A DNA stretch of 64,000 nt from contig NZ_OBQI01000005.1 of assembly GCF_900221005.1 (NCBI RefSeq), positions 434,001-498,000 on the forward strand. The letters run 5' to 3'. A program made the position numbers and the translations under genes. Below the pieces are notes generated by a model, which saw only the letters and a program-made list of their open reading frames with translations, had not been told where the DNA came from and searched no databases. Below, piece after piece: positions 53,153 to 61,005 of the stretch; the first letter of the stretch is position 1, and each line of letters begins with the position of its first letter. The stretch comes from Blastococcus aggregatus (GTDB taxonomy: Bacteria; Actinomycetota; Actinomycetes; Mycobacteriales; Geodermatophilaceae).

Positions 53153-53925
53153 CAGAACGTTCCCCCGTTGACGACGACCCGCTGGTCGTTGACGTAACCG
53201 CTCTCCGGGCCGACGAGGAAGCGCACGGTCCGTGCCACGTCCTCGGGAGCGCAGACCCGACCGAACGGCGACCGCTCGTCGAGCTCGTGGATGTCGGACA
53301 CGTCCCGGGTGGCCCGCGCCAATCGGCGGCCCATGTCGGTGTCGACCAACCCGGGGGCGACGATGTTCACCCGCACCCCCTGTGCCCGCTCCTCGCGGGC
53401 GAGGGTGTGCGCGAGCGCCTCGACGGCGGCCTTGCCCATCGAGTACGGCGCACCCCGCGCACCCCAGGTGGACGCGGCGATGCTGCTGATGAAGACGACG
53501 TCGGACCGGTCCTGCGCGCGCAGGTGCGGCAGGGCGGCCCGCGCCAGCTGGTGCGGCCCGACGGCGTGCACCTCCAGCAGCCAGCGGACCTCGTCGGCGG
53601 GGGTGTCCGCGACGGCGTGCCCCCGGCTGGCGACGCCGGCGTTGCTGACCAGGATGCCGAGCGAGCCGAACTCCGCCACGGCCGCGGCGACCGCGCGCTC
53701 GCTCGCCTCGCCGTCCTCGATGCTCGCCTCGACCGCGAGCACCGCGGCGCCCCGGCTCGTGAGGTCCTCCACGAGCGCGTCTGCCGCCGTCCGGTCCCGC
53801 CGGTAGGTGAGGACGACGGCTGCTCCGGACAGCGCCAGTTCGCTGGTGATCGCCGCCCCGATGCCACGGCCACCGCCGGTGACGAGCGCGACCCTGCCGG
53901 TCAGCGGGCGGGGGTCAGCGGCCAC
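53152..53925 (-). CDS. SDR family oxidoreductase (FabG-like)
   Basis: A 257-residue classical SDR: GGGRGIGAAI, VSNAGVASRGH, Ser in ISSIAASTWG and YSMGK catalytic lysine, with APGLVDTDMG and the C-terminal VVNGGTF. It may act as a 3-hydroxyacyl-CoA dehydrogenase. GTG at 53923-53925 overlaps the upstream hydratase stop by 11 bases, and its own stop overlaps the next hydratase start, so the three genes are one tightly coupled minus-strand unit. Confidence 0.92.
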   Translation of the reverse strand: MAADPRPLTGRVALVTGGGRGIGAAITSELALSGAAVVLTYRRDRTAADALVEDLTSRGAAVLAVEASIEDGEASERAVAAAVAEFGSLGILVSNAGVASRGHAVADTPADEVRWLLEVHAVGPHQLARAALPHLRAQDRSDVVFISSIAASTWGARGAPYSMGKAAVEALAHTLAREERAQGVRVNIVAPGLVDTDMGRRLARATRDVSDIHELDERSPFGRVCAPEDVARTVRFLVGPESGYVNDQRVVVNGGTF

Positions 53926-54727
53926 GGAAGGCGGGGGCGCGCTTGTCCCGGAACGCGTGGCCGGCCTCGACCGCGTCGTCGGTGGCGAAGTTGATCTCCT
54001 GGCTGCGCGCCTCGTCCTCGAGGGCGCGTTCCAGGCCGGCCTCGAAGGAGTCGTTGAGCATCCGCTTGGACTGGCGCATGGCCACGGGCGGGCCGGCCAG
54101 GAGCCGCTCCGCCAGGGCGTCGACCGCGGCGTCGAGGTCGGCCGGGTCGACGACCTCGCGGACGAGGCCCCAGCGGTGGGCCTCCTCGGCGCCGAGCATG
54201 TCGCCGAGCAGCACCAGTTCCTTGGCGCGGTGCAGCCCGATCAGCCGCGGCAGCAGCCACGACCCGCCGAAGTCGACCGAGAGCCCACGCTTGACGAAGA
54301 TCTCGGAGAAGCGGGCGCGGGTGGACGCGACGACGAAGTCACACCCGAGCGCGAGGTTCATCCCGGCGCCGACGGCCACGCCGTCGACCCTGGCGATCGT
54401 GGGGATCGGGAGCCGGTGCAGCGCGAGGCAGGCCTGGTTCACCTCCGACATGCGCGCCATCGGTGGCCGAGCCTCCCGCTCGACGGACAGGTCCGCGCCG
54501 GCGCAGAAGTCGCCGGCGGCCCCGGTCACGACGAGCACCCGGGCATCGCTAGCCGCCACCGCGGCGAGCGAGTCGCGCAGCAGGAGCCAGGCCGGGTGCG
54601 ACATCGCGTTCTTGCGTCGAGGGTTGTTCAGCGTCAGCCTGGCCACGTCGCCCTCGCGGCTGAGCAGGACGGATGGAGCGCTGTCCTCCACAGCGCCGGC
54701 CTCGGGCGCTGCTGTGACGGCGGTCAT
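53915..54727 (-). CDS. Enoyl-CoA hydratase
   Basis: A 270-residue crotonase: LNNPRRKNAMSHPAW, FCAGADLSVERE, DGVAVGAGMNLALGCDFVVAS (by extent) and the SEIFVKRGLSVDFGGSW loop, typical of the PaaG/ECH group. The start ATG at 54725-54727 is the first before family sequence; the longer frame is not supported. First gene of the unit with the SDR and second hydratase, divergent from an acyl-CoA dehydrogenase across an 82-base region holding a palindrome. Confidence 0.9.
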   Translation of the reverse strand: MTAVTAAPEAGAVEDSAPSVLLSREGDVARLTLNNPRRKNAMSHPAWLLLRDSLAAVAASDARVLVVTGAAGDFCAGADLSVEREARPPMARMSEVNQACLALHRLPIPTIARVDGVAVGAGMNLALGCDFVVASTRARFSEIFVKRGLSVDFGGSWLLPRLIGLHRAKELVLLGDMLGAEEAHRWGLVREVVDPADLDAAVDALAERLLAGPPVAMRQSKRMLNDSFEAGLERALEDEARSQEINFATDDAVEAGHAFRDKRAPAFRGR

Positions 54728-54753
54728 ACCCGGAGCCTGCGGACATCCGACGT

Positions 54754-54767
54754 CGATGTCAACATCG
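54754..54767. promoter_or_regulatory. 14-bp palindrome between divergent hydratase and dehydrogenase genes
   Basis: CGATGT-CA-ACATCG, perfect 6-bp arms and a 2-base spacer, centred in the 82-base divergent region. It differs from the AGAAC-N2-GTTCT sites, so a different regulator is implied. Confidence 0.5.
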
Positions 54768-54809
54768 CTCCCACAGCTCCCCGGCCACCGGCTCTCCGGA
54801 AGGATCGAC

Positions 54810-56066
54810 GTGGACTTCTCCCTGCCGACGCACCTGACCGATCTGCTCGACGAACTCGACCGTTTCATCGAGGCGGAGATCGAGCCGCTGCAGCAGCAGG
54901 ACGACAACATGCGGTTCTTCGACCACCGCCGGGAGTTCGCCCGTACCGACGTCGAGGCCGGGGGCACACCCACCCGGGCATGGGAGGAGCTGCTCGCGGA
55001 GGCCCGGCGCAGGGCCGACGCCCGGGGGTTCTTCCGCTACAGCCTGCCCGAGGAGCTCGGCGGCCGGAACGGCTCCAACCTGGACATGGCGGTGATCCGC
55101 GAGCACCTCGCGCACCGCGGACTCGGGCTGCACAACGACCTGCAGAACGAGCACAGCATCGTCGGGAACGTCGTGTTCGGACAGCTGCTGCACCTCTTCG
55201 GCACGCCGGAGCAGAAGGCCGAGTTCGTCGAGCCGCTGATCACCGGGGAGCGCGGCCTCGCCTTCGGGCTGACCGAGCCCGACCACGGCAGCGACGCCAC
55301 GTGGATGGAGACCACCGCCGTGCGCCGCGACGGCGACTGGGTGATCGACGGGCGCAAGCGCTGGAACACCGGTGTGCACACCGCGACCCACGACGTCGTG
55401 TTCGCGCGCACGTCCGGACAGCCGGGTGCCGCCCGGGGCATCACCGCCTTCATCGTCCCGACCGACAGCCCTGGCTTCTCCGTGCCCTTCTACTGGTGGA
55501 CGCTCAACATGCCCACCGACCACGGCGAGGTGGAGCTCGACGGGGTGCGGGTGCCCGATTCCGCGATCCTGGGGGCCGAGGGCGAGGGGCTGGCCGTGGC
55601 CCAGACGTTCGTGCACGAGAACCGGATCCGGCAGGCCGCCTCCGGCGTGGGCGCGGCGCAGTACTGCATCGACGAGTCGGTCCGGTACGCGAAGCAGCGG
55701 GTCACCTTCGGCAAGCCGCTGTCCGAGCGGCAGGCGATCCAGTTCCCGCTGGTCGAGCTGCACACCGAGGCGGAGCTGCTCCGCACGCTGATCCGCCGCA
55801 CGGCGGTCGAGATGGACGAGCTCGCCGCGCGTGGGGAGTCGGCCGTCTCCATCGGCCACCGGGTGTCCATGTGCAACTTCCGCGGCAACCGGTTGGTCTG
55901 CGACGCCGCCGACCGGGCGATGCAGGTGCACGGCGGGATGGGCTACAGCCGGCACCTGCCCTTCGAGCACATCTACCGGCACCACCGCCGGTACCGGATC
56001 ACCGAGGGAGCCGAGGAGATCCAGATGCGCCGGGTGGCCGGCCAGCTCTTCGGCTTCCTGCGGTGA
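54810..56066 (+). CDS. Acyl-CoA dehydrogenase (LvaC/ACAD10-11-like)
   Basis: A 418-residue acyl-CoA dehydrogenase, with FGLTEPDHGSDATWM, DGRKRWNTGVHTATHD, the Arg in ENRIRQAASGVGAAQYC and the C-terminal VHGGMGYSRHLPFEHIYRHHRRYRIT region. The gene is GTG-started after GGAAGGA and overlaps the kinase gene. In mammals ACAD10/11 fuse this type to an APH kinase, and in Pseudomonas LvaC works with LvaAB; the neighbourhood suggests that a phosphorylated 4-hydroxyacyl-CoA is its substrate (inference). Confidence 0.88.
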   Translation: MDFSLPTHLTDLLDELDRFIEAEIEPLQQQDDNMRFFDHRREFARTDVEAGGTPTRAWEELLAEARRRADARGFFRYSLPEELGGRNGSNLDMAVIREHLAHRGLGLHNDLQNEHSIVGNVVFGQLLHLFGTPEQKAEFVEPLITGERGLAFGLTEPDHGSDATWMETTAVRRDGDWVIDGRKRWNTGVHTATHDVVFARTSGQPGAARGITAFIVPTDSPGFSVPFYWWTLNMPTDHGEVELDGVRVPDSAILGAEGEGLAVAQTFVHENRIRQAASGVGAAQYCIDESVRYAKQRVTFGKPLSERQAIQFPLVELHTEAELLRTLIRRTAVEMDELAARGESAVSIGHRVSMCNFRGNRLVCDAADRAMQVHGGMGYSRHLPFEHIYRHHRRYRITEGAEEIQMRRVAGQLFGFLR

Positions 56067-57436
56067 CCGGCCGCTCCGTCGTCGACGACCTGGCCGCCCG
56101 GCTGGCCGATCGGCTGTCGGCTCTGGCGGGATCTCCCGTGCGCGTGCACGGACTGGCCCGGCTGTCCGGCGGGGCGAGCCGGGAGACCTGGGCGTTCACG
56201 GCGGAGGGCGCCGACGGATCGCATCGGCAGCTGATCCTGCGCAGCGGGGCAGGAACCGGCGGCGTGGCCCTGCGCGTCGAGGGCGTGGCCATGGGGGCGG
56301 CCGCCCGGGCGGGCGTGCCCGTTCCCGAGGTGGTCGATGCGGGGGACGACGGCGGCGCGCTCGAGCACAGCTACCTGGTCATGGCGCGCGTCGAGGGCGA
56401 GACGATCCCCCGGCGGCTGCTGCGCGACGAGCAGTTCGCCGTCGTCCGGCCGCGACTGGTGACCGAACTCGGCGCGGTGCTGGCCCGACTGCACGCCGTC
56501 CCCCTCGACCAGCTTCCCGGCGTCGACCCCGCCGGTGATCCGCTCACCCGGCTGCACACGGACTACCTCGGGGACGGGCCGCCACCGCCCGGCCTGGCCC
56601 TGGGTCTGCGCTGGCTGGCCGAGAACCGGACAGAACCGGGGCCGGAGTCGCTGGTGCACGGCGACTACCGGCTGGGCAACCTGATGATCGGCCCCGAGGG
56701 ACTGACCGCCGTCCTGGACTGGGAGCTCGTCCACATCGGTGACCCTCTGGAAGACCTCGGCTGGCTCTGCGCGAAGGTGTGGCGCTTCGGCTCGCCCCTG
56801 GCGGCAGGCGGGCTGGGGACCCGGGAGCAGCTGCTGGACGCCTACGCCGAGGTGGCCGGCTGGCGGCCCACCGCGGCGCAGCTGCAGTGGTGGGAGCTCC
56901 ACGCCACGGTGCGGTGGGGGCTGATGTGCCGGGTCATGGCCGAGCGCCACCTGTCGGGCGCGGAGCCGTCGGTCGAGCTGGCCGCCATCGGCCGCCGGGC
57001 GTGCGAGCAGGAGTTCGACGTCCTCCTCGCCCTCGGCCTCGCCGAGCCCGAGACCGCCGAGGGCGTCGCAGCGCCGCCGGAAGGAGGCGCTGACCTCTAC
57101 GGCCGGCCGAGCGCGGCCGAGCTCGTGGCCGCCACCCGGACCTTCCTCACCGACTCCGTCCGGCCGGAGACCACCGGCCGCACCGCGTTCCACGCCCAGG
57201 TCGCGGTCAACGTGCTGGCCATGGTCGAGCGGGAGCTGCGGCTGGGCGATGCTGCCCGGGCTCGCCACCGGGCCGCGCTGGACGGGCTGGACTGTGCCGA
57301 CGACGCGGCGCTCAGCCGGGCGATCTCCGCCGGCGCGCTCGACGACCGCTGGGACGAGGTGCTCGACGTGGTGCGGGCCGGTGTCCGCGACCGTCTGCTG
57401 GTCGCGAACCCCCGGCACCTGGCCCTCCCCGGCTGA
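56063..57436 (+). CDS. APH-family kinase fused to DUF6285 (LvaA-LvaB-like)
   Basis: A 457-residue two-domain protein. Residues about 1-330 are an aminoglycoside-phosphotransferase-type kinase with SGGASRETWAF, VMARVEGETIPRRLL, catalytic LVHGDYRLGNLMI (Asp201) and VLDWELVHIGDPLEDLGWL as the Mg-binding site. Residues about 345-457 form a DUF6285-like domain (LYGRPSAAELVAA, RTAFHAQVAVNVLAMVEREL). In the Pseudomonas levulinate operon the two are separate proteins LvaA and LvaB that phosphorylate 4-hydroxyvaleryl-CoA. GTG overlaps the dehydrogenase stop (GTGA). Confidence 0.87.
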   Translation: MTGRSVVDDLAARLADRLSALAGSPVRVHGLARLSGGASRETWAFTAEGADGSHRQLILRSGAGTGGVALRVEGVAMGAAARAGVPVPEVVDAGDDGGALEHSYLVMARVEGETIPRRLLRDEQFAVVRPRLVTELGAVLARLHAVPLDQLPGVDPAGDPLTRLHTDYLGDGPPPPGLALGLRWLAENRTEPGPESLVHGDYRLGNLMIGPEGLTAVLDWELVHIGDPLEDLGWLCAKVWRFGSPLAAGGLGTREQLLDAYAEVAGWRPTAAQLQWWELHATVRWGLMCRVMAERHLSGAEPSVELAAIGRRACEQEFDVLLALGLAEPETAEGVAAPPEGGADLYGRPSAAELVAATRTFLTDSVRPETTGRTAFHAQVAVNVLAMVERELRLGDAARARHRAALDGLDCADDAALSRAISAGALDDRWDEVLDVVRAGVRDRLLVANPRHLALPG

Positions 57437-57500
57437 GGTTGGCCCGGCCGCGGCGGCGACGATGCTGTCCGCCGACACCGAGGCCTGACCGCCCGCGGCG

Positions 57501-59069
57501 TCAGAACGGCGGCGGGTCCTCGCTCGGCGGTGGTGGTGCCGGGGGTGGGGCGGGTGGCTCGGTCAGCACCCGCCACCCCGGTGGCCGGCTGATCCGGGTG
57601 ACGCCGGACGGCGTGATCACGGTGAGCACTCCGTCGTCGCCCAGGGTGTGGCTCCAGCTGTCGGCGTGGGTCTTGAGCCGGTGGTGCCGGCGACACAGGC
57701 AGCAGAGATTCGCGCAGTCGGTCGCACCGCCGTCGGCGTGCGCCGTGACGTGGTCCAGGTCCGCCCAGCCGGCGCGCACGCCACAGCCGGGATGGCGACA
57801 GGTCCGGTCGCGGGTGGTGAGGAAACGGCGCTGCGCCACCGACGGGCGGTAGCGGTCCACCTCCGGCGGCACGGTGAGCACCGGGCACCCGCACGTCGTT
57901 GCGGGGTGGTCGGGGCAGCCACGGGCGACAAGGCGCTCGAGCTCCGGTCGTCCGGTCACGGCGAGGAGCCGGCCGGAGGAGTCGGTGATCGCGAGGTCGA
58001 GGGTGCCGCCGGTCGGCGCCTGCAGCCCGCCGGGGCAGAGCGCGTCGAGCTGCTCGAGTAGTTCGCGCAGGTGCGCGGCGGTGATGGCCTCCCCGTCGAC
58101 CTCTCCGACCGGAGCCGGATCGCCGGCTGGGCGGAACGCGGCCGGGAGCGGAGCACCTCCGTCGAGGAAGGCCCCGGCGCTCAGCGCGGGAAGCGGGGCG
58201 ATCACCGTGAGGTGCGCGGTCACCGACGGCTGCTGCTCCCACGGGCGCAGGAGCAGGTCGATGCCTGCCCCGACCCGGAGCATCCCGATCGGACGACGGT
58301 CGCCGGCCTCCCGGGCGGCATGGGCGTGCGCGTCGAGCGTCTGTCGGCAGGCCAGCGCCTCGGGGTGCGGCATCAGCATGCTGAGCTCGCTCATCCCGTT
58401 GCCGACGGGCCGGACCTTCACGTCCGCGGCGTCACGGGCCTCCTTCCGGCGCCGGTCGACCGCTGCGGCGTCGCGGGCCACCAGCTCCCGCCGCACGAGC
58501 TCGCGGAGCTGCCGCACGGAGAGCTCGGTCGCGACCGGCAGGACCGCGGCCTCCACCGCCGCGACGGCCGACGGATCGGTGCCGTCGGCCGGGCGGCCCA
58601 GCTCCGCGGCGATGCCCCGGGCGCGCGGCCAGTCCAGCCGTCCCGTGGCCAGCTCGTGCCAGGTGGCGGGCAGGCGGGACGCCATCGTCCAGGCCTGGTC
58701 GAGCAGCGTCACCGCGGCCGTCCGGCTGGTGTTCAGGATCAGCGCGAGCTCGTCGAGGACGAACTCGCTCGTACCGTGCGGACCGACGCCTGACTGCCCG
58801 GCCCGCCCGGCGCGGGGGTCTTCGGAGGCGGGGCGGTCCGCTGCGATGTCGAGGGCCAGCTCGAGCTTCAGCGCGGCCAGCTGCGCCTCGGCGGCAGAGA
58901 TCTGCTGCAGGAGCGCGGCCGACTCGGCCGATGTCCGCCGGCGCGGCAGCCACGCACCGAGCCCCTCGAACTGCGGCTCCGGATCGGGGTCGACCAGCGC
59001 CCATGGCGAGGGCTCGGCATCGACCGTCACGACGGTCACACCGACCGCGAAGGCGCCGCTCGATGTCAT
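57501..59069 (-). CDS. DUF222 HNH endonuclease-like protein (13E12 repeat type)
   Basis: A 522-residue protein of the actinobacterial 13E12/DUF222 family. The N-terminal helical DUF222 region spans about 40-350 (FVLDELALILNTSRTAAV and RELVRRELV), and the C-terminal HNH nuclease at about residues 410-460 has CRHPGCG, DLDHVTAHADGGATDCANL and CLCRRHHRLKTH, with Cys ligands and the HNH histidine. The tail is proline-rich. Such genes are usually multicopy and of unsettled function. It lies near the putative element boundary. ATG 59069. Confidence 0.93.
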   Translation of the reverse strand: MTSSGAFAVGVTVVTVDAEPSPWALVDPDPEPQFEGLGAWLPRRRTSAESAALLQQISAAEAQLAALKLELALDIAADRPASEDPRAGRAGQSGVGPHGTSEFVLDELALILNTSRTAAVTLLDQAWTMASRLPATWHELATGRLDWPRARGIAAELGRPADGTDPSAVAAVEAAVLPVATELSVRQLRELVRRELVARDAAAVDRRRKEARDAADVKVRPVGNGMSELSMLMPHPEALACRQTLDAHAHAAREAGDRRPIGMLRVGAGIDLLLRPWEQQPSVTAHLTVIAPLPALSAGAFLDGGAPLPAAFRPAGDPAPVGEVDGEAITAAHLRELLEQLDALCPGGLQAPTGGTLDLAITDSSGRLLAVTGRPELERLVARGCPDHPATTCGCPVLTVPPEVDRYRPSVAQRRFLTTRDRTCRHPGCGVRAGWADLDHVTAHADGGATDCANLCCLCRRHHRLKTHADSWSHTLGDDGVLTVITPSGVTRISRPPGWRVLTEPPAPPPAPPPPSEDPPPF

Positions 59070-59140
59070 GCCTCCAGGCTAGGGGCGGGGTACGACAATT
59101 CCGGCGCTGAGCAGCGAGGACGCCGACGAGCGATTCCCGG

Positions 59141-59584
59141 TCACGCGCAGACTGAGGGTTCCAGGGCCGGCCACGCCTCGACCGTGTCGTCGTCCACCAG
59201 GTAGGCCGTCGAGCCGTCGTCCGCGAGCCACAGCTCCACCCCGGCGGCGTTCTCGTAGCCGGTCGGCAGGGCGTCGTCGGGCAGCTCGGCATCGGCGTGG
59301 AACGAGGCGGCGGTGTAGTCGTCCATGACGCCCTCGGGATCGCGCACGAACGAGCCGCCGGCGGCTGGCGATTCCCGGGGCACGGAGAACGAGAGGATCA
59401 GCGCCGCGTCCTGCTGGCAGTGCGCCGGGCCGGCGTACATCTGGAGATCGGCGTCCGAGACCGCCCGGCCGTCGCGCTCCCAAGCCTCCAGCAGCCGCTC
59501 CTGGTCGTCCGCGCCGCAGGCCGACACGGCGAAGGCGAGCAGGGCGAGAGGCGGCAGCCACCGGCGAGCGGTCACGCGCGCCAT
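59141..59584 (-). CDS. Small lipoprotein
   Basis: A 147-residue protein with a signal sequence and lipobox: MARVTARRWLPPLALLAFAVSACGADD, cut before Cys22. The mature part is acidic, with a Cys at about residue 57 and another at the end (PSVCA), which may form a disulfide. No named domain is recognised. ATG 59582-59584 is the start; longer reading in the frame crosses low-complexity sequence. It is the last chromosomal gene before the tRNA fragment. Confidence 0.75.
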   Translation of the reverse strand: MARVTARRWLPPLALLAFAVSACGADDQERLLEAWERDGRAVSDADLQMYAGPAHCQQDAALILSFSVPRESPAAGGSFVRDPEGVMDDYTAASFHADAELPDDALPTGYENAAGVELWLADDGSTAYLVDDDTVEAWPALEPSVCA

Positions 59585-59679
59585 CGTGGCCTTCGGCCCG
59601 GCGGCGGTTGCCGACCGCGACGGGATCGCGGCCGAACCGTGACCGCCGGCTGACGCCAACCCCGTCCCGGAAAGCACGA

Positions 59680-59713
59680 AGCCCCTGGCCGCCGTACGCG
59701 ATGGCCAAGGGCT
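59680..59713 (-). terminator. Rho-independent terminator of the ancestral tRNA-Asn gene
   Basis: An 11-bp stem with one mismatch, AGCCCCTGGCC (59680-59690) with GGCCAAGGGCT (59703-59713), and a 12-base loop. On the minus strand it is followed by TTCGTGCTTTCC. It lies 8 bases after the tRNA-Asn fragment in transcription order, so it looks like that tRNA's own terminator. Confidence 0.75.
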
Positions 59714-59720
59714 GGGGAGC

Positions 59721-59754
59721 GCTCCCTCGACTGGACTTGAACCAGTAACCCTGC
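59721..59754 (-). other. 3'-end fragment of a tRNA-Asn gene, probable attachment site (att)
   Basis: The minus strand reads as the 3' third of a tRNA: variable region, T arm ACTGGTTCAAGTCCAGT, acceptor 3' strand CGAGGGA and discriminator G, as in tRNA-Asn genes. The matching acceptor 5' strand TCCCTCG, D arm and anticodon arm are not found on either side, and CCA is not encoded. A tRNA terminator follows. This is the classic scar left when an element integrates at a tRNA 3' end and restores the full tRNA at its other side. The intact copy should lie beyond 64000. Confidence 0.8.
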
Positions 59755-60143
59755 GAGAACCATTCGGCCTTGTTGAGAATCAACGGCTGTCGATGAAAAG
59801 CCAGCTCAGGGGCCCAGCGGGTGGTTGGGGACGATTGGCTGTGATCGTGTCTCGACGGAGATTTGTTGGTCGTATGTTGGTCGCACTCGGCAGCCTGCGG
59901 ATGACCCGCTCGCGCCGACAAGCCATCGCTGTCGACAAGCACGGCATCGCTCGACGCGCATCGGGAGCTGGCGTCGTCGTCTGGCGTCGTCGTCTGGCGT
60001 CGTCGTGGAGCGCTCACCCCTGCGCTAGTCGGTCTCCGGATCAGCCCAGCCACCTGTGGTTGCGAGTAATACCGCGACCGCCTTCTTTCGCCCTGCTGCG
60101 AAGCACATGTGCGCTTGCTACCGCCTGAGCACCACCGGAGGTC
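59755..60143. other. Intergenic region at the left end of the putative element
   Basis: These 389 bases hold no convincing gene and no integrase. The composition is visibly less GC-rich than the left part of the window. The only distinct structure is a triple 13-bp tandem repeat at 59968-60006. Short open frames here lack ribosome binding sites and family similarity. Confidence 0.55.
59968..60006. repeat. Three tandem copies of a 13-bp unit
   Basis: CTGGCGTCGTCGT is repeated perfectly at 59968-59980, 59981-59993 and 59994-60006, within the non-coding left end of the putative element. Confidence 0.85.
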
Positions 60144-60875
60144 CTACCACTCTTGGACTTTGGCCTCGAGTTCCAATGAGAGTGCCTCGGCCTTGTCCAC
60201 CTCAAGTCCGAGACCGTCGACGAGTTCACTGCGTGACGCAGCGGCCAGGAAGTCGTCGCTATCGCCGGTGCCGAAACTTAACCCATAGGGGATCGGCCAG
60301 CGGTTCAGATGGACCGCGTCGAGGGCCCGCTGCGCGGTCGAGACCATGGCGTACCCCCGCAGCAACTGGTCACCGTCGATGCCTTTGCGCGTTCGCGATG
60401 TGTTCCCGCGAGTGACAGTGAAGGTCTGCAGCCGGGCCTCAATCTGGGCGAGGCGGCGGCGATAGTCGTTGAATTGCAAGTCCTCGTACTCCCACGTCGA
60501 CTCTCCGCGGAGTTCCGCAAGGCTCGTCAACCTGATGTTGCTTCGGGTCGCGAGCGCGACGGCACCCGACTGGAAACCGGCTTCGCTCAGCAGGATGCCG
60601 CGATCAGCACCGACGTCATCGACGATGCTGATCAACGCGGCGACGTGGAGCTTTGAGACGCGAGTCTTCCAGCGCTTGCACTCCACGATCCACAGCAACT
60701 GCTGGCCGGCCCGTTGGCCGCGCACCGCAACATCGACAGCGTGGCGCCCGCGGATGCCTTCAATGGTCTCGTTCGTCGAAGCGGTGAGTCCCAGGCTGCG
60801 GAAGAACAGCGCCGCCTCCTCCTGATAGTCGGCCCAGGCTGGCATGCCGCCCATACTGCACTGCGGCTCGGCCAC
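60144..60875 (-). CDS. Mrr-like restriction endonuclease (PD-(D/E)XK)
   Basis: About 243 residues from GTG 60873-60875. The N-terminal half is an Mrr_cat-type nuclease: YQEEAALFFRSLG, then HAVDVAVRG with the metal Asp, WIVECKRWK as the E-x-K part, and LISIVDDVGADRGILLSEAGFQ (by extent) as the following helix. The C-terminal half is unknown. Such solitary nucleases act on modified or foreign DNA. The start is uncertain (ATG 60854 or ATG 60845 also possible). Lower GC than the left side fits acquisition with the element. Divergent from the next gene. Confidence 0.82.
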   Translation of the reverse strand: MAEPQCSMGGMPAWADYQEEAALFFRSLGLTASTNETIEGIRGRHAVDVAVRGQRAGQQLLWIVECKRWKTRVSKLHVAALISIVDDVGADRGILLSEAGFQSGAVALATRSNIRLTSLAELRGESTWEYEDLQFNDYRRRLAQIEARLQTFTVTRGNTSRTRKGIDGDQLLRGYAMVSTAQRALDAVHLNRWPIPYGLSFGTGDSDDFLAAASRSELVDGLGLEVDKAEALSLELEAKVQEW

Positions 60876-61005
60876 TCCTGGACCCAGCGCTCCGTCAGAT
60901 GCCTAGGCGCACGGGCGTCTGCTGCGGTCGGCGCGTTCAGCTGACCCAGAGATATGGGACGTTATTCAACGGTCCCTGTCAGACCTGACGGCTAGCGTCG
61001 GGGAC

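Noticed and set aside
53807-54809. Long N-terminal extensions of the acyl-CoA dehydrogenase and kinase frames
   Set aside because: They run antisense over the hydratase genes and show no family sequence before the GTG starts at 54810 and 56063.
59079-60053. A 324-codon minus-strand frame that includes GYWFKSSRGS
   Set aside because: The peptide is merely the translation of the tRNA-Asn 3' end; it is not a protein motif, and the frame crosses the terminator.
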